From NCBI GenBank assembly GCA_000711775.1, contig ARYC01017701.1, positions 1 through 64,000 of the forward strand: a DNA stretch of 64,000 nucleotides. Reading direction: 5' to 3'. A program made the position numbers and the translations under genes. Numbering within the stretch: position 1 is the stretch's first letter; each line of letters starts with the position of its first letter. Shown here piece by piece: positions 45,156 through 56,435 of this stretch. The stretch comes from Oxytricha trifallax. Taxonomy: Eukaryota > Ciliophora > Spirotrichea > Sporadotrichida > Oxytrichidae. The notes under the pieces are model-generated. The model made no database searches. It was not told the DNA's origin and saw only the letters and a program-made list of their open reading frames with translations.

Positions 45156-45397
45156 AAGCATGAGATTCTGCCTAGCAGCTTGCAGACCCTTATTGGGGAA
45201 AGAACCTTCCTGGCAGAGGAAAAGCACTACATTCACATAGCAAGGGCAATCTACAAGGGGTTTTGGGGCAACAACTGGGCAAGTATATCAGAGACCTGGC
45301 TGTGCAAATATCGCGCATGGACATGCGGTGGCTCTCACAGGGGTACCTACTAGCGCTAATAACCGCTCTTAACCACCTGGGCCTCGAGAATGTCTGA
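45156..45397 (+). CDS. GC-rich island block 4
   Basis: It starts after an acceptor-like TTTCTTATAG and reads KHEILPSSLQTLIGERTFLA, EEKHYIHIARAIYKG. At a GGGGTTTTGGGG tract (45257-45268) the sense shifts one frame to GQQLGKYIRDLAVQISRMDM, RWLSQGYLLALITALNHLGL, ENV, then TGA 45395-45397. Leu-rich helices; no family recognised. The frame switch might be an MDS pointer, a sequencing slip in the G/T tract or a true break. Confidence 0.45.
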
Positions 45398-45443
45398 TTT
45401 AAGGATTAACTTTTTGAAATTTGGAAGTCATTTTGGGGGGGAC

Positions 45444-45598
45444 TCAAACGCCTTTTTCCAAATTCTGATGCTCAATTATCTCGGCCCCCGTGATAGATGT
45501 CTGAGTCGGAACTTCCACCGTGGTGAGATAGACCGAGGTGGTTCGAGTGGTGCCACTGGCCGCCTGCCAGGCTCGAATTTAACCCCCTTATCGACTGC
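45444..45598 (-). CDS. GC-rich island block 5 (inverted)
   Basis: After an acceptor-like TTGCAG (complement of about 45593-45598) the minus strand reads QAASGTTRTTSVYLTTVEVP, TQTSITGAEIIEHQNLEKGV and TGA (complement of 45444-45446). A second minus-strand stretch upstream (45700-45650) may be the preceding exon. Thr/Val-rich, possibly beta. Other open frames exist on both strands in this GC-rich DNA, so the call is tentative. Confidence 0.35.
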
Positions 45599-45695
45599 AA
45601 TTCATTTTTCAAAAATAACCTTTTTGCAAATATCAAAAGTAAGTACCCCCATTCCCCAGATTTACTTGTCCCTTTTAGTGCAGAGTAGATGATGA

Positions 45696-46376
45696 GACTA
45701 ACGCAGGGAGATCGAGGCAAAGGGTGTCCGCTACATCAAAGGGGAGAGGGCCCGCGAGGCAAAGCGATTGAAGGCGTCAGAGACACAGAGTCAATAAGTG
45801 AGCGTGGAGGAGTCCAAGTAGATCGAGCAGTTGCTTAAGACCAAGGAGAAGCTCGACCTAATCTTCAAGTACATTCAGGAGCTTGAGACACATGTGGAGC
45901 TGCCCAGATTCGAGAAACTGATGAAGGCTACCAGGGCACCCCCTAACCATCAAGAGGCGGTGACCATGGCCTGGCACTGGCATATTGCGACACAGCCACG
46001 AGGAAATCTCCAGCAATTCAAGCAGGACCTCAAGGACGACTCCAAGAGGATGAAGCCCAAGGCATGGAACCAGCTCACCGAACATCAGAAGCTCCAGAAG
46101 AAGCAGGACATGCTGCAGATCATGATAGACGCCTCCGAGAACCAGATAGGCGATCATCGCAAGGCCCTCTACACTGCCTGCCCGCTCCTACCCATCACCG
46201 TGCTCACCAGACTCATGAACGAAAGCACCAGTCGCGAGGTGCAGAAGCTCAAGTAGTGGCACACCGAGCACATCGCCCCCGTGGCCGCCAAGATCAGTAA
46301 GGGAAAGCAATCTCATGAGTTCGTTGAATTTGTGGAGCTCCTCATCAAAGAGATTACCAGAGAGTTTAAAAAGTGA
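45696..46376 (+). CDS. GC-rich island block 6, 226-codon coiled-coil protein
   Basis: This is the longest block. It begins REIEAKGVRYIKGERAREAK after an in-frame TGA at 45693 and has no nearby ATG, then EESKQIEQLLKTKEKLDLIF, KYIQELETHVELPRFEKLMK, LQQFKQDLKDDSKRMKPKAW and ends EFVELLIKEITREFKK with TGA 46374-46376. TAA and TAG are read as Gln at least four times. It is strongly charged and helical with a likely coiled-coil first third. The missing start suggests its 5' end is in another block. No family recognised. Confidence 0.65.
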
Positions 46377-46820
46377 AGATTAAGTATTTGAGTAATTTAA
46401 TTAATTAAAGCATTTGGTTTGTATTTCATTTTTTATTTCGCCAAATTTCACAATCTTTTAATTAATAATTAATTAATTTTAATTTTAATTCATTTTCCCA
46501 AATCGAATGTATTCCTACAATATCAGTTTTAATGTAATAATTAAGTATTTGAAAATGAATATATGAATTCTTGTAAATGAAGTTAGTATTCTAGTTTTAC
46601 TTCAAAATTTGAATGCAATTTTGCCTATTTTCTTACCGGAAGTTCGTTTATATTTAAATTTATTCTATAATATTAAATTCATTACATTATTTACCATAAT
46701 ATTTACATGTTTTATTATTTTTTCATTCATATATATCTTTATTTTCTTCATCATCAGTAATTAAAATTTAAAGAATGTATTAATTATGTCATTATAAAAA
46801 TAAAAAAAAAATAATATTTT

Positions 46821-47845
46821 TCAAATAAATAGTAATTTTTAATTTAGATTATTGATTTGACAGAATATTTAAACTATATCAAAATAATTAATTTCTTTTT
46901 TACTTAACTATATTGCAAGATTGTATAATTTATAATATTCTTAATTTTTCTGAATGTTGAGTATGTCTAATTAATTTCCGAAGTTAGTAAATTATCGATT
47001 TATATTATTCTTGTGAGCGTTTCTAATCGTACTGATTTTCGTTTTAAAATTTGTATTTTGTCTCTATAAATATAAATAAAATATTAATAATTGAAATAAA
47101 CCTAAGCCTACATCTATGTTTTTAATAGGATCTATCCTAACTGTTTTTGAATTCTCATTATTATCAAATTCATTAATTTTATCAATAATAACTAAATTTA
47201 ATATTGATATTTAAATAAGTTATTGACTTAATATCATTTTTAAACTTTAATGATCTGCAATTTTATTTTTAAAATTCGTCACTTTTTTATAGTTGATGAT
47301 ACTTTTGTAAGAAAAAACTATAAATATAAGCATAATTATAATAATAATTCTCGTTAATAAACAATTTCATGGTAAAAATATAGATAAACACATTTACACC
47401 TCATTCTTTTCCTCATTTTATAATTTATATCTCTTTAATATCTATTTCTTTAATAAAACCCTTTTTCTTATCTGATTATCTTAGTTATTCCTTTCCTAAC
47501 TATGAATCTTTCTTAAAAATGCTTTTTATAGAGCTATCCATCGTTGATTTTGTTTAAAAATTGGAATTAGTTTCATTTAGTTTTATCATAGTTTCACTTG
47601 ACCTAAAAGTTGTCATCGTTAAAGTCTTTGAGAAAGCATTTCTTAATAAAAGAAAATAGTACAACTGATTTAATTTTTAGATTTGAATATAGAATTTTTT
47701 TTAATTTTTATTTATATACAAAACATTTAAAAATTGTATATTCGAGAAAGATCTTCGCATTGTTCTTATTTTAGAGATGAAACTTTTAAAACTAGTAGCG
47801 ACTGTTCTTGATGCTTATCTGATAATCTTTATTGCTGAATATATG
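46821..47845 (-). CDS. cytoplasmic tail blocks of the large membrane protein
   Basis: Three minus-strand blocks: 47845-47728 (KDYQISIKNSRYQFQKFHLQ), 47613-47413 (TTFRSSETMIKLNETNSNFQ, STMDSSIKSIFKKDSQLGKE) and 47205-46821 (DKINEFDNNENSKTVRIDPI, ending in TGA complement of 46821-46823). They are polar, Ser/Lys/Asn-rich and lack membrane segments. Position and strand put them after the last membrane segments at 48.4-48.6 kb. Assignment to the same gene is inferred. The last block beyond KNIDVGLG may run into noncoding sequence. Confidence 0.5.
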
Positions 47846-48409
47846 AACAAACTTATGCATTTTATTTCAAATATTTATAATTTATATAAACTATCTAATT
47901 TTTCTATTTTTATCCTAATTTATTAAATATATTTTATAAAATTGAATAGTAAATTAATCAATAATCAATATGTTTTTAATTATTTAGCAAATACAATGTA
48001 TTTTGTGAATATATGTTAACATAAATAATAATTTGTACTAAATCAAACAAATGATTTTATGACTTGTACACATATGGGAATTCTATAATAAAACCATTAA
48101 AAGTATAATTGAAATAAAGAGGAATATTTAAAGGTAAATTTAGAAATTTGAAGTTAAATTTAATGCATTAAAAATTCAATTTAAATACTTCATGTAATTA
48201 AATACCTAAGTCATTGTTATAGAACTACAAAAAAGAAACTTAAGTTTTTTAGCATTTATAGATAATCCTTATTGTAAAAAAAAACAGCAAAAAATAATAT
48301 CACTAATTTTCAGTTAATAATAACCTTTGATTTGTTTGAATTATTTAGTTTTTTAAAATAATTTATTTTGAAATATGTATATTTGAATCAAATTAATCCC
48401 CATTTGAAT

Positions 48410-49260
48410 ATATATATTTATTGAGTCATTTGTAATTAATAATATTTTTAATAAACTCATATTAAGGAGTGAAATTAAAGCAATGACTGAAAGTACAACC
48501 CATCCTACCATGTACCGATTTTCTGGATTAGGCTCAAAGTCTGTAAAAAGTGTCAATATAAAACAAAAATTCTTGATAACGGAATAAAATAGTACTTTTA
48601 AAATAAAATAAGTAAATTTCACTATATAAATAAATTCATTTCAGTTAATTTTAATTATTAATTTTCTAAAAAAGTCAGTTTAGGAAAATTAATTCATTAT
48701 AACTATAAAAACTAATATCAATTAATTGACATAAGATTATAATATTAACAATATTGATTAAGAAAAAAAATTCTATCAAAATATAATAAGTAAAAAGTTT
48801 TAATTACAAAAAATGTAGATCATGAATTTGTTGAAATTATTCATTCTGGCATAAATTTTTATTAAATACTTATTGACTCCTCATTTTAAATTATTTTTTT
48901 ATTATATTATTATTTTGATTAATTTATCAAAAAACATCATTAAGTAATAATTTTATTGAAGTTTTCTAAATATCTCTGAAGTGAACAGAACCAAGCCTTC
49001 ATTGATTAGTTCCATAATATTGTTTAATTTAGAATCAAAGGGCATTACTGTGATAAGGTATATAAATTAGCCAATTGACATCATTTAGAAGGTTAGTAGT
49101 TGAATATAAGGAGACTCATAAAAGAAAAGCATTGATATTACAAAGATAAATCTCCTTATAAAATACAAAGAGTAATTCATAAAAATATTCAATAGATTAA
49201 AACTTTTATTAGCATCAAGTCTATGCAGTTAGAAAAAAATCATTATCCTATGAGTATTCT
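48410..49260 (-). CDS. C-terminal membrane blocks of the large membrane protein
   Basis: The block at 49260-48957 reads YSLYFIRRFIFVISMLFFYE and FQMMSIGQFIYLITVMPFDS, then ELINEGLVLFTSEIFRKL. The block at 48595-48410 reads FTDFEPNPENRYMVGWVVLS, VIALISLLNMSLL. This order (RR before a membrane segment, PF, NE, then FTDF..P..RY..GW) is typical of the C-terminus of large ciliate transmembrane proteins with cadherin-like ectodomains. About 350 AT-rich bases (48600-48955) between them are a probable IES. The upstream frame remains open to 49770, but that part is not thought to be coding. Confidence 0.68.
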
Positions 49261-49929
49261 CGCTTTTAGAGAGTTTTCTCTGGAAATTATTGAGCTGGTT
49301 GATATTTTAAGAGTATATTTGCCTTAAAATTAGTTTATATTTAGAAAATGTTCCTTTAAAAGCTAACAAAAGTTTTTTCATTTCAGTTTAAGAGTTTTTT
49401 TTCTCCAAATCTGAACATAAAAATGTATGACTTTAATTAAAAGATTCACATCCAAAATTTTTTTAACACCACAAATACTTTTGTATTCCTTCTTTGTCAG
49501 GCCAAATTAAATTTTAAGTTCCTAAAATAATTATGGTAAGTCTTTATGGAATTTTAAGAATCCTGAATTTTATGTATTAAATATACAATACTCCACCAGG
49601 AGTGCCTTCTTTGAAATATCTTAGTAGATTTGTCTTAATTACTTACGGATTTAAAGTTTTAGTTAGAAAAACAAGTAGGGATTGCTTGCAAGAATAATAT
49701 TTTCTCTTTGAAATAATGCAAATAATAATGAAATGGGTTGTAGTTTTTTTAGGGTTTTCTTTTTTACCTTAAACATAAATTAGTGTAGTTATATCACATC
49801 TAAATTAAAAACAAAACTAAAGTTTAATATATTTATACAATTTATTTCAATATATAAACAGCTTTAACTAATAAATACTAAATAATTGAATAAAATTTTT
49901 AATTATAATTAAAACATATTGAAAACAGT

Positions 49930-50580
49930 TTTTAAATATAAAAATGAATAAATTTGTGAATATGCAATCGACCACTTCTTATCAGTATTTAAGTTTTCAT
50001 GTAACGGTTTAATTTAGTTGAGTTGTTTGAATGAGATATTTTTATTTTTGTTCAAAATGAATGGTAATAAAATTGGAGCAAATATGCAAAAGATCTAAAA
50101 GAAATTAAGTAGAATAAAATTTACAAATAACATAAGCGAGATTAAACTTGAGATAGTTACTCCATAGCCTTGGTCAAATCTAAAATTCTTGAAATTTATT
50201 ATGACACTTAGAAGTGTGTTCAAGTATTATTCAATGAAAAGTCTTATAGGAAAAGCAAATATAAACTTTGATGCAAAGTATTGTGCTACTTTCAGAAATC
50301 TAGCAGATATGATATTGAAAAAAAGATTCTTACTTTGGAACTATGTTTGAAAACTTTTATAAAAGAACTGTGGTTATTATTAACGCAGGTGAAATCAAAA
50401 GTAAGAAAGTGTTGAAGCCCATATTTTCCACTGCAATTCCAGAATTATATCCAAAATCTCTAAAATTATGATTATAAGCTTCTGTTTGTGGGATTTCAAA
50501 AATTGAATCCACAAGTTATTGTGAGAATAGATAGTCAAATCTCAATGACCCAACCACTAATTAGAAAAAGTAGTATTATT
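49930..50580 (-). CDS. membrane-domain blocks of the large membrane protein
   Basis: Minus-strand 50580-50275 reads VGSLRFDYLFSQQLVDSIFE, FRDFGYNSGIAVENMGFNTF and LLLISPALIITTVLL. After a frame change near 50270 it reads FAFPIRLFIEQYLNTLLSVI, QGYGVTISSLISLMLFVNFI, FAPILLPFILN and ENLNTDKKWSIAYSQIY. These match the family pattern of several membrane helices with SGIAVENMG and a KKW..AYS loop. The frame change may hide a short IES. Confidence 0.7.
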
Positions 50581-50592
50581 ATTATTTAATGC

Positions 50593-50787
50593 TAAAACCC
50601 CGTTAATCAATTAAGAATAAAGAAATTAAAAATATATTATTATTAGCGTATATTAATTAGAATTAGGCTAATTATTTAAACCATTGGCTCGAATTATTGT
50701 CTCTATAAAATAAACCAATCAGGGTGCGTAAATTTGTTTTTATTCTTACTCACCAATCTTCATTCTTAATTGACTAACGGGGTTTTA
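50593..50787. repeat. 195-bp MITE with AAAACCCC tips
   Basis: The left tip TAAAACCCCGTTAATCAATT is mirrored by AATTGACTAACGGGGTTTTA at the right; the centre is AT-rich. The tips contain half of the TBE telomere-like repeat. It lies in the gap between coding blocks of the membrane protein gene, so it is part of an IES. It may be a non-autonomous relative using a TBE-like transposase; that is speculation. Confidence 0.8.
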
Positions 50788-50812
50788 TAAGGAATATATT
50801 ACTAGGGCTTCA

Positions 50813-51320
50813 GCAAGCCAGATAGATTTAATCAAACAATTTCAAAAGAAAGTAGTATAAGTTTGCAGGAATCATTAGCTCATATAAGGGTAAATGTGAT
50901 ATTAATTACTGACTATTCACAAATCCCCATAAGACCTGCAGAGATTATGAAATTATCATTTAAGCTCCTACTTAAGTAATAAGGATTGACGAAAATGTGC
51001 TATTAAAAAATTGAGCCATTTTTAGAACAAAGTCTCCATCGTAGTTTGGCATTTATGCAGGTACATATGTTGAATATGACATAGATTTATTTGTATTGGT
51101 ATAAAGGAACAATGAAGGATTAAATTACTTTATATATTCAATTTAGGATATTATTTATTAAAATTAAACTTTAAATGATTGGTTAATGTTATTCTTAGCT
51201 AGGTTTTGTCCATGCCAGAGGATTTAACGAACAAAGGACTATTGAAGTCTATTTTTAATTATATAACATTATCTTTTGCAAAAACGACAGTCCAATTAAA
51301 GGCTATTATAAACACTAGAC
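50813..51320 (-). CDS. membrane-proximal blocks of the large membrane protein
   Basis: Block 51320-51190 reads VVFAKDNVIQLKIDFNSPLF, VKSSGMDKTQLRI, matching the family pattern I.F.NP..+S....D.L. Block 51095-50813 reads PNYDGDFVLKMAQFFNSTFS and VLWGFVNSQQLISHLPLYEL, MIPANLYYFLLKLFDQ, the LWG.+N..Q+I.H+.L....P.N motif at the first membrane segments. The gap of about 85 bases is a probable short IES. Confidence 0.7.
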
Positions 51321-51477
51321 TTTCTTAAAAAAATACTAGGATTCATATCATCTATTCATTGAATTAATAATCTGTTTTTTATCTTCCATTGAATCAAACT
51401 TTTTACTTTAAAAAAAACATTAATAGCCATTTTCTTAATAAAAATAATTAATTATAAAAAACTGACTACCATCTTTT

Positions 51478-52245
51478 ATGAGTTTTATATTGAAGCGTCA
51501 TCTATCTGTAATAAAAGTGATTCATAAATTTCTTAGAGTAGCTAAGTCTGATTTGTAGTATTTAAAGGTTTTTCAAATTTGATAGTCACTAATCCAGTAG
51601 GAGAGATATATTAAACTTTGAATTTTGAATTATCCTGGATGCTTATAATATCTGATAAATTGCTTGAAGATATTATAAAGTATGAATTTTTTTATAATAA
51701 GAATAACAAATTAAATATAATAATAAAAGTAAATTAAAAACTAGAGATTTTATTTAAAACTTCTCAGTAATAATAAAAGTGAATTTGTAAAATTAAAAAA
51801 AAACCTTTTATTTTATATTAAAATAATTGCTTTTGACGACATCTGTGTTATTCATTTGAATTAAATCACTCTATAACACATTCACTATAATTCGATATTT
51901 TGTGGATAGAGGATTCACGTTATTATAAATTTAATGTAAAATTTATAACTATTACAAGAATAAATAAATTCCATATTAAATTTTGAAATGAAATTTATTT
52001 ACAAATAAAAGACTAGCTTGATATATAAAAAAAGAAATCAAATTTACCAAAATAAATGCATTTTATAATACTTACTCATTGCATTAAAGTACTTATTTAT
52101 AAGTATATTTTTATTAACTCTTTTAAGAAGTAAGAGTATAAATCTTATTTCTTTCCTCTAGAGTGAGATAAACATTATCAGTAATTATAAAATTGAGTTT
52201 TTTTAATTTTTTATCAAACCAGTGCCATATTTCTTATCAAACTTA
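51478..52245 (-). CDS. ectodomain blocks of the large membrane protein
   Basis: Minus-strand blocks: 52245-52125 (IWHWFDKKLKKLNFIITDNV, YLTLEERNKIYTL), 51945-51815 (NPLSTKYRIIVNVLQSDLIQ) and 51690-51478 (SIQDNSKFKVQYISPTGLVT, IKFEKPLNTTNQTQLLQEIY). Each is flanked by AT-rich noncoding sequence. The beta-strand-rich style with PTGLVTIKF precedes the membrane segments, as in related proteins. Confidence 0.6.
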
Positions 52246-53464
52246 AAACTTTTCATTTTTAAATGATAATTAAATTGCATGGAAAATATTAAGTAAAAGT
52301 ATAAAGAGATTAGTAAAATACACTAATAATATAAACTGCTGTTTGGTTTAAATATAAATTTTATTCATTAGATAAGAATAATATACATGATTAAAACAAA
52401 AAATAAACTAAGTATATTTAAGATTGAAAATATAATAATTTTGAATAATCAAAAAATATATAAATGAGCTTTGTTAATTATAAATCAAGATATAAAGTTT
52501 TATTTAATTTAAAATTATCAATAAAATACTTTTTAAATTATTTAAAACTGTAAAAACTTAATAGCTGATTAATTCTGTTAAATTGTTAAATGGTGAAATT
52601 AATAAGAGTGTGTCATTAATATTGAGTTTTAATTAATTGAGGAATATACTTATTAAAAAAATAGTTAGAATCTTATAATTGGAGTTTTCATGGCAAATAA
52701 ATTAATTAATTAGTAAATCTTTCTTCTACTTTTTTTATGGTCTTTTTTAAGAAACTCAATTAATAAAAACAATTAAATAAGACTTTTTCTAAATGTTTCT
52801 AATTAATTTATAAACTCTGAAAATTTTTAACACTTTGTATGCATTTAATAAGGGGAAATCATGTAATATTTATTTATAAAAAATTATCTTATTTTAATGG
52901 ATATCTTATATAAACTCATTAATTTCAGAAATACAAAGATAAAAATAAAATATTTAAATTTATTTCCTATCATAAAATTAATTTAATATAAAATAATGTA
53001 CTATAACTCAAGCATTTTGAATTTGTGAAAGTTAAATTACAATTTATTTTAAAAACATAATCCATATTCGATTTGATTTGTAATTCATTTTATTTTTATT
53101 ATATTAATTATATAAAATATTTTAATATGTTTTTTATTCCAATGAAATTTTATCTCGCAATTCGAGAGATTTTTATTGATAAATTAATTGTATTTAATAT
53201 TGATGCTGATAAATTTTATTAAACAAAGTGAATTCATATTTTTTAATCATTGTATTCTAAGCATTATTTTAAGATATAAATAATTATTTAAATTTTATTT
53301 TCATAAATCAAATTAATTCTTGTCTTAGTTGCTTTACAATAAAAATGCTTTCTTATAATTTTTTCTTTGTAAATTAAAATTCTTTTAACTATTATTCTTT
53401 GCTAGTGAAATAAGAAAATAAATTGTATAACATAAGATTACTTTCATAATATTATCTGTAAGTG

Positions 53465-53580
53465 TTACTGTGATGTCTTGCTCACCAAGTTATTTTAGTC
53501 CTGCAGTAAATTCCATCCTCTTATTATCTAAGAATTTAAAGAACTATCCAGAATAAGCTCCATTTAAAACCTCTTATTTT
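53465..53580 (-). CDS. short ectodomain block of the large membrane protein
   Basis: The minus strand reads GAYSGQFFKFLDNKRMEFTA, GLKQLGEQDITVTLTD, a pattern typical of cadherin-like domains (LGEYxITVTLTD). Between 52246 and 53464 nothing coding is recognised, and between 53581 and 54120 only a doubtful frame. Confidence 0.5.
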
Positions 53581-54439
53581 TTAATTTAAAATAAATTTCA
53601 CAATGTTTTATATGTTTTAGTTTATTGTATTTCATGCCTACTTATTAAATTTTTTAAGGCAATTCAGTCAAATTTATTATATGTACTTCATTTAAAGCTT
53701 CTTCATAAAATTTATTCATTTTTAATAATATCTTTGAATTTTTAACATATAATTAAAAAACAAAAACATATATTATAAATCATCTAAAATTCAAACCTTT
53801 AAATTAAACCCATTGATAATATCAAAGATTTTATTTAAAATAATAAAAAGTATATTGAAATGATCATTTAAAATGCTTAAGGGGGTTTTACAAAAGATTC
53901 TATCATAAAAGTCGTTTTTTAAAACACGTAACCATTTATGGTTTAATAACTCAAATTCCTCAGGCTTATTTTTAAAAATATATTTTTATTTAGCATTTTA
54001 GGGTAAATTTATAAAAATTCACCCTAAAAATTCAATTATATATAACTAGGTAATTTAATAAGGTATTTCTGATAATTCTTTTGGTTTTTCAAAAAATCTG
54101 GGGAAAAACTTATAAATCTCAGACTTTGAAACTTTGCTCGAGATCTGAAATGCTAATGATGAGCTGGATATTAAGAATTCATTAAAATATGAAGTGCTTT
54201 ATCAGTTTCTCTAGTGAGACAAACTTGCTTAATTTTGTGATTTCAATAAATTTATTAAATCAAAAAAGATTGCTAAACTTTATTAATTTCTTATTTGATT
54301 TTAAAATCAGATTTAACTATGTTTTTTAGCATTCACTAATAAAAATATAGTATAGAAATTGAGTAATGAATAAATATTAAAGTATATTAATATTTTGAAA
54401 AGTTAGTTACTACCCCAAATGAATATTATACAATTTAGT

Positions 54440-55345
54440 TTTATGAGAATTGATTATATTTTGCGGAGACAGTGACATCGTCTCCATTTGGATCGAAGAA
54501 ATCAGGTAAGTATAAAACTGCTTAACCTCCAGCTCTTATAGTGAAACCTTATAGTTTTGTATAAAACATGGGAGCTAAGTTAAAGTTATTAGCGACAGTT
54601 TGGTTTGTAGTCTAATTATTGGTAGTTTAATTAGTAGTATTGTAGAAATACATTTGAATTTGGAAAATTAAATATAATTAAATTAATAATAAATCAAAAT
54701 CGTGGCAGTTAAAGTTGGCCAATTTGAACGATCTAGGGCTCATTCGATAGAGAATTCAAAATTAGCTGGACTTTACTATTGGCGGTACTATTTTATCGCA
54801 TCCCCAGAGCGAGATAACTTCACTTTAATGTGAGGGCATAATTTAATGAATTTAGATAAGTTTAATTAAAGTGAAGTTATCTCGCTCTGGGGATGCGATA
54901 AAATAGTACCGCCAATAGTAAAGTCCAGCTAATTTTGAATTCTCTATCGAATGAGCCCTAGATCGTTCAAATTGACCAACTTTAACTGACACGATTTTGA
55001 TTTATTATTAATTTAATTATAAATAATTTTCCAAATTCAAATGTATTTCTACAATATTAGTACTGGAATTTGTAGTTTAGTTTGTTGAAGTAGTTTGATT
55101 TGTAGTAGTGTTTGTATTTGTAGTCGTGTTTGTAGTTGTATTTGTAGTCGTGTTTGTAGTTTAATTTATGCCTGAAAAACTTCTTCCATCATATTTGTAT
55201 TCGATTGAAAATGTAGTCTCGTTTGAGAGTCCATCTTGAATTCTGCATTTAAACTTTAATGTATAGTTTCCTACTACATTTAAATCAGTGCTTTTAGCAA
55301 TTAAACCCTAAAACTTAATATAATTCGACATATATATCTTATGAA
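54440..55345 (-). CDS. cadherin-like and Thr/Asn linker block, interrupted by a MITE
   Basis: From 55345 the minus strand reads NVVGNYTLKFKCRIQDGLSN, ETTFSIEYKYDGRSF, then a TTN/TNT repeat linker. The linker is interrupted at 55056-54638 by an alpha MITE and resumes as TTNNQTTNQTVANNFNLAPM, FYTKLQGFTIRAGGQAVLYL, PDFFDPNGDDVTVS. The first part resembles a PKD/cadherin-like strand pattern and the second the start of a CADG-type domain. If the MITE and one copy of TTAGTA are removed, the codon phase is kept with no stop. Hence the MITE behaves as an IES. Confidence 0.78.
54638..55056. repeat. palindromic MITE, family alpha, inside a reading frame
   Basis: The tips are TATTGTAGAAATACATTTGA and its inverse. 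The arms pair GGCAGTTAAAGTTGGCCAAT with its inverse, and GCTGGACTTTACTATTGGCG with its inverse, around a centre near 54847. The arms are nearly identical, so this is a young copy. It is flanked by TTAGTA on both sides (54631-54636 and 55057-55062), a 6-bp direct repeat that could be the target duplication and the IES pointer. Confidence 0.92.
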
Positions 55346-56044
55346 GTCAATCAGTAACTTAAATACTAGAATTTAAAATTAAATATTTCATGTAGATCAT
55401 AGTAAATATCCATTATAAAATGAATTCTATAATTGATGTATATAAAAATAAATTTTTATAGGTTAGGAAAGAATACTATTATAGCACCAATAAGGATAGT
55501 TTAATAAATGAATGATTAATCATTTTAAATTTCTTCAAATTTTATAAATTGCTAATTTTTAACTCAATGTTTTGCCTTACCATTCAAGCATTTGCAATTA
55601 CTTTTAAATGAGCATTTAAAACATTCCTATTAAATTTAAAAAAAAATTTTAAATATTTTTATCAAATAAAATTAAAATTATTTGTTAAATCTTTCAAAGA
55701 ATTTTGAGGGTAATAATGATTTATTATGGTTTTTATAAACTTAGTTTAATAATAATTATATGGTCAGCAAAATTCTTTTCTTTCTTTCTAGTCCTAAAAT
55801 ATGTATTTTAAGATTTTTAATTAAGCGAAAAGAATATGACTTTCTCTATAATTAACATTTACTAAAATTAATTTGAGAAAACATAACTGTGTTACTCTTA
55901 TTATTTAAATTATCAGCTTTGAAGATAATCTCCAAACATTGAATGAATACAATCAACTGAAGAATTTTTTTTTCTTTTTATAAATATGAATTCAATTAAA
56001 AGTAAAATTTTAAATAATCAATATATCACTACAATAAAAAGCTA

Positions 56045-56435
56045 TAGATTCGAGAATTAAATGTAGAGAGTATTTGTGCTTCCTATAAAAGTAAATTTGC
56101 TGTTCAAACTGCTACCGTCTGTGCTTTTTAATAAAAATAAAAATAAAGTTTTTGAAAATCTTTGATTAACATTATTTAATAGGCTTTGAACGTATTGAGT
56201 GTACTCAGTATCAACACAAACTGTTTAGTCGTATGTGCAATTTAATGAAATTATTCTAATTTATTTAAATTTACTTTTTATTTGCAATTGTCAAAAGTAA
56301 CTACTTGAACATTATCTCCTAATTACTATATAATGTGAGTAGGCAGAGAAGACGGTAAAATAAGTTTTCTTCCTGTTAGTTAAACAGGTTACTTCATTTT
56401 ATTTGTTAAAACCCATGCGTATAAATATAAAAATA
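56045..56435 (-). CDS. Cys-containing ectodomain blocks of the large membrane protein
   Basis: Block 56435-56290 reads NEVTCLTNRKKTYFTVFSAY and block 56260-56045 reads CTYDQTVCVDTEYTQYVQSL, STDGSSLNSKFTFIGSTNTL, YIQFSNLQ. The paired Cys and strand pattern fit an extracellular repeat. Between the blocks about 30 bases carry a TGA, so a junction or frame break is likely there. Confidence 0.55.

Larger units (their letters stand above)
43520..46522. repeat. alpha MITE split by a GC-rich coding island
   Basis: The left tip TATTGTAGGAATACATTTGA (43520) and the right tip, its inverse (46503-46522), match over about 54 bases with two or three differences. The left part continues through GGTAGTTATG, GGACTTTGCTATTGGC and a diverged right-arm stretch (ATATTGTC, then CATAACTG near 43875), that is, nearly a whole alpha palindrome. 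Only its last piece lies at about 46465-46522. Everything between (about 43900-46460) is extra. Either the GC-rich DNA was inserted into the MITE, or the element captured it. Confidence 0.7.

Noticed and set aside
45472-45720. Minus-strand 82-codon frame and plus-strand 100-codon frame overlapping block 5
   Set aside because: Several frames are open in this short GC-rich stretch. The Thr/Val-rich minus frame with a plausible acceptor was preferred, but none is certain.
49330-49770. The minus-strand frame open upstream of the membrane block as an extra coding block
   Set aside because: It stays open for about 140 codons, but protein family order puts KKW..AYS (49950) directly before the RR membrane segment (49200). 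The residue mix is poor, so an IES is more likely.
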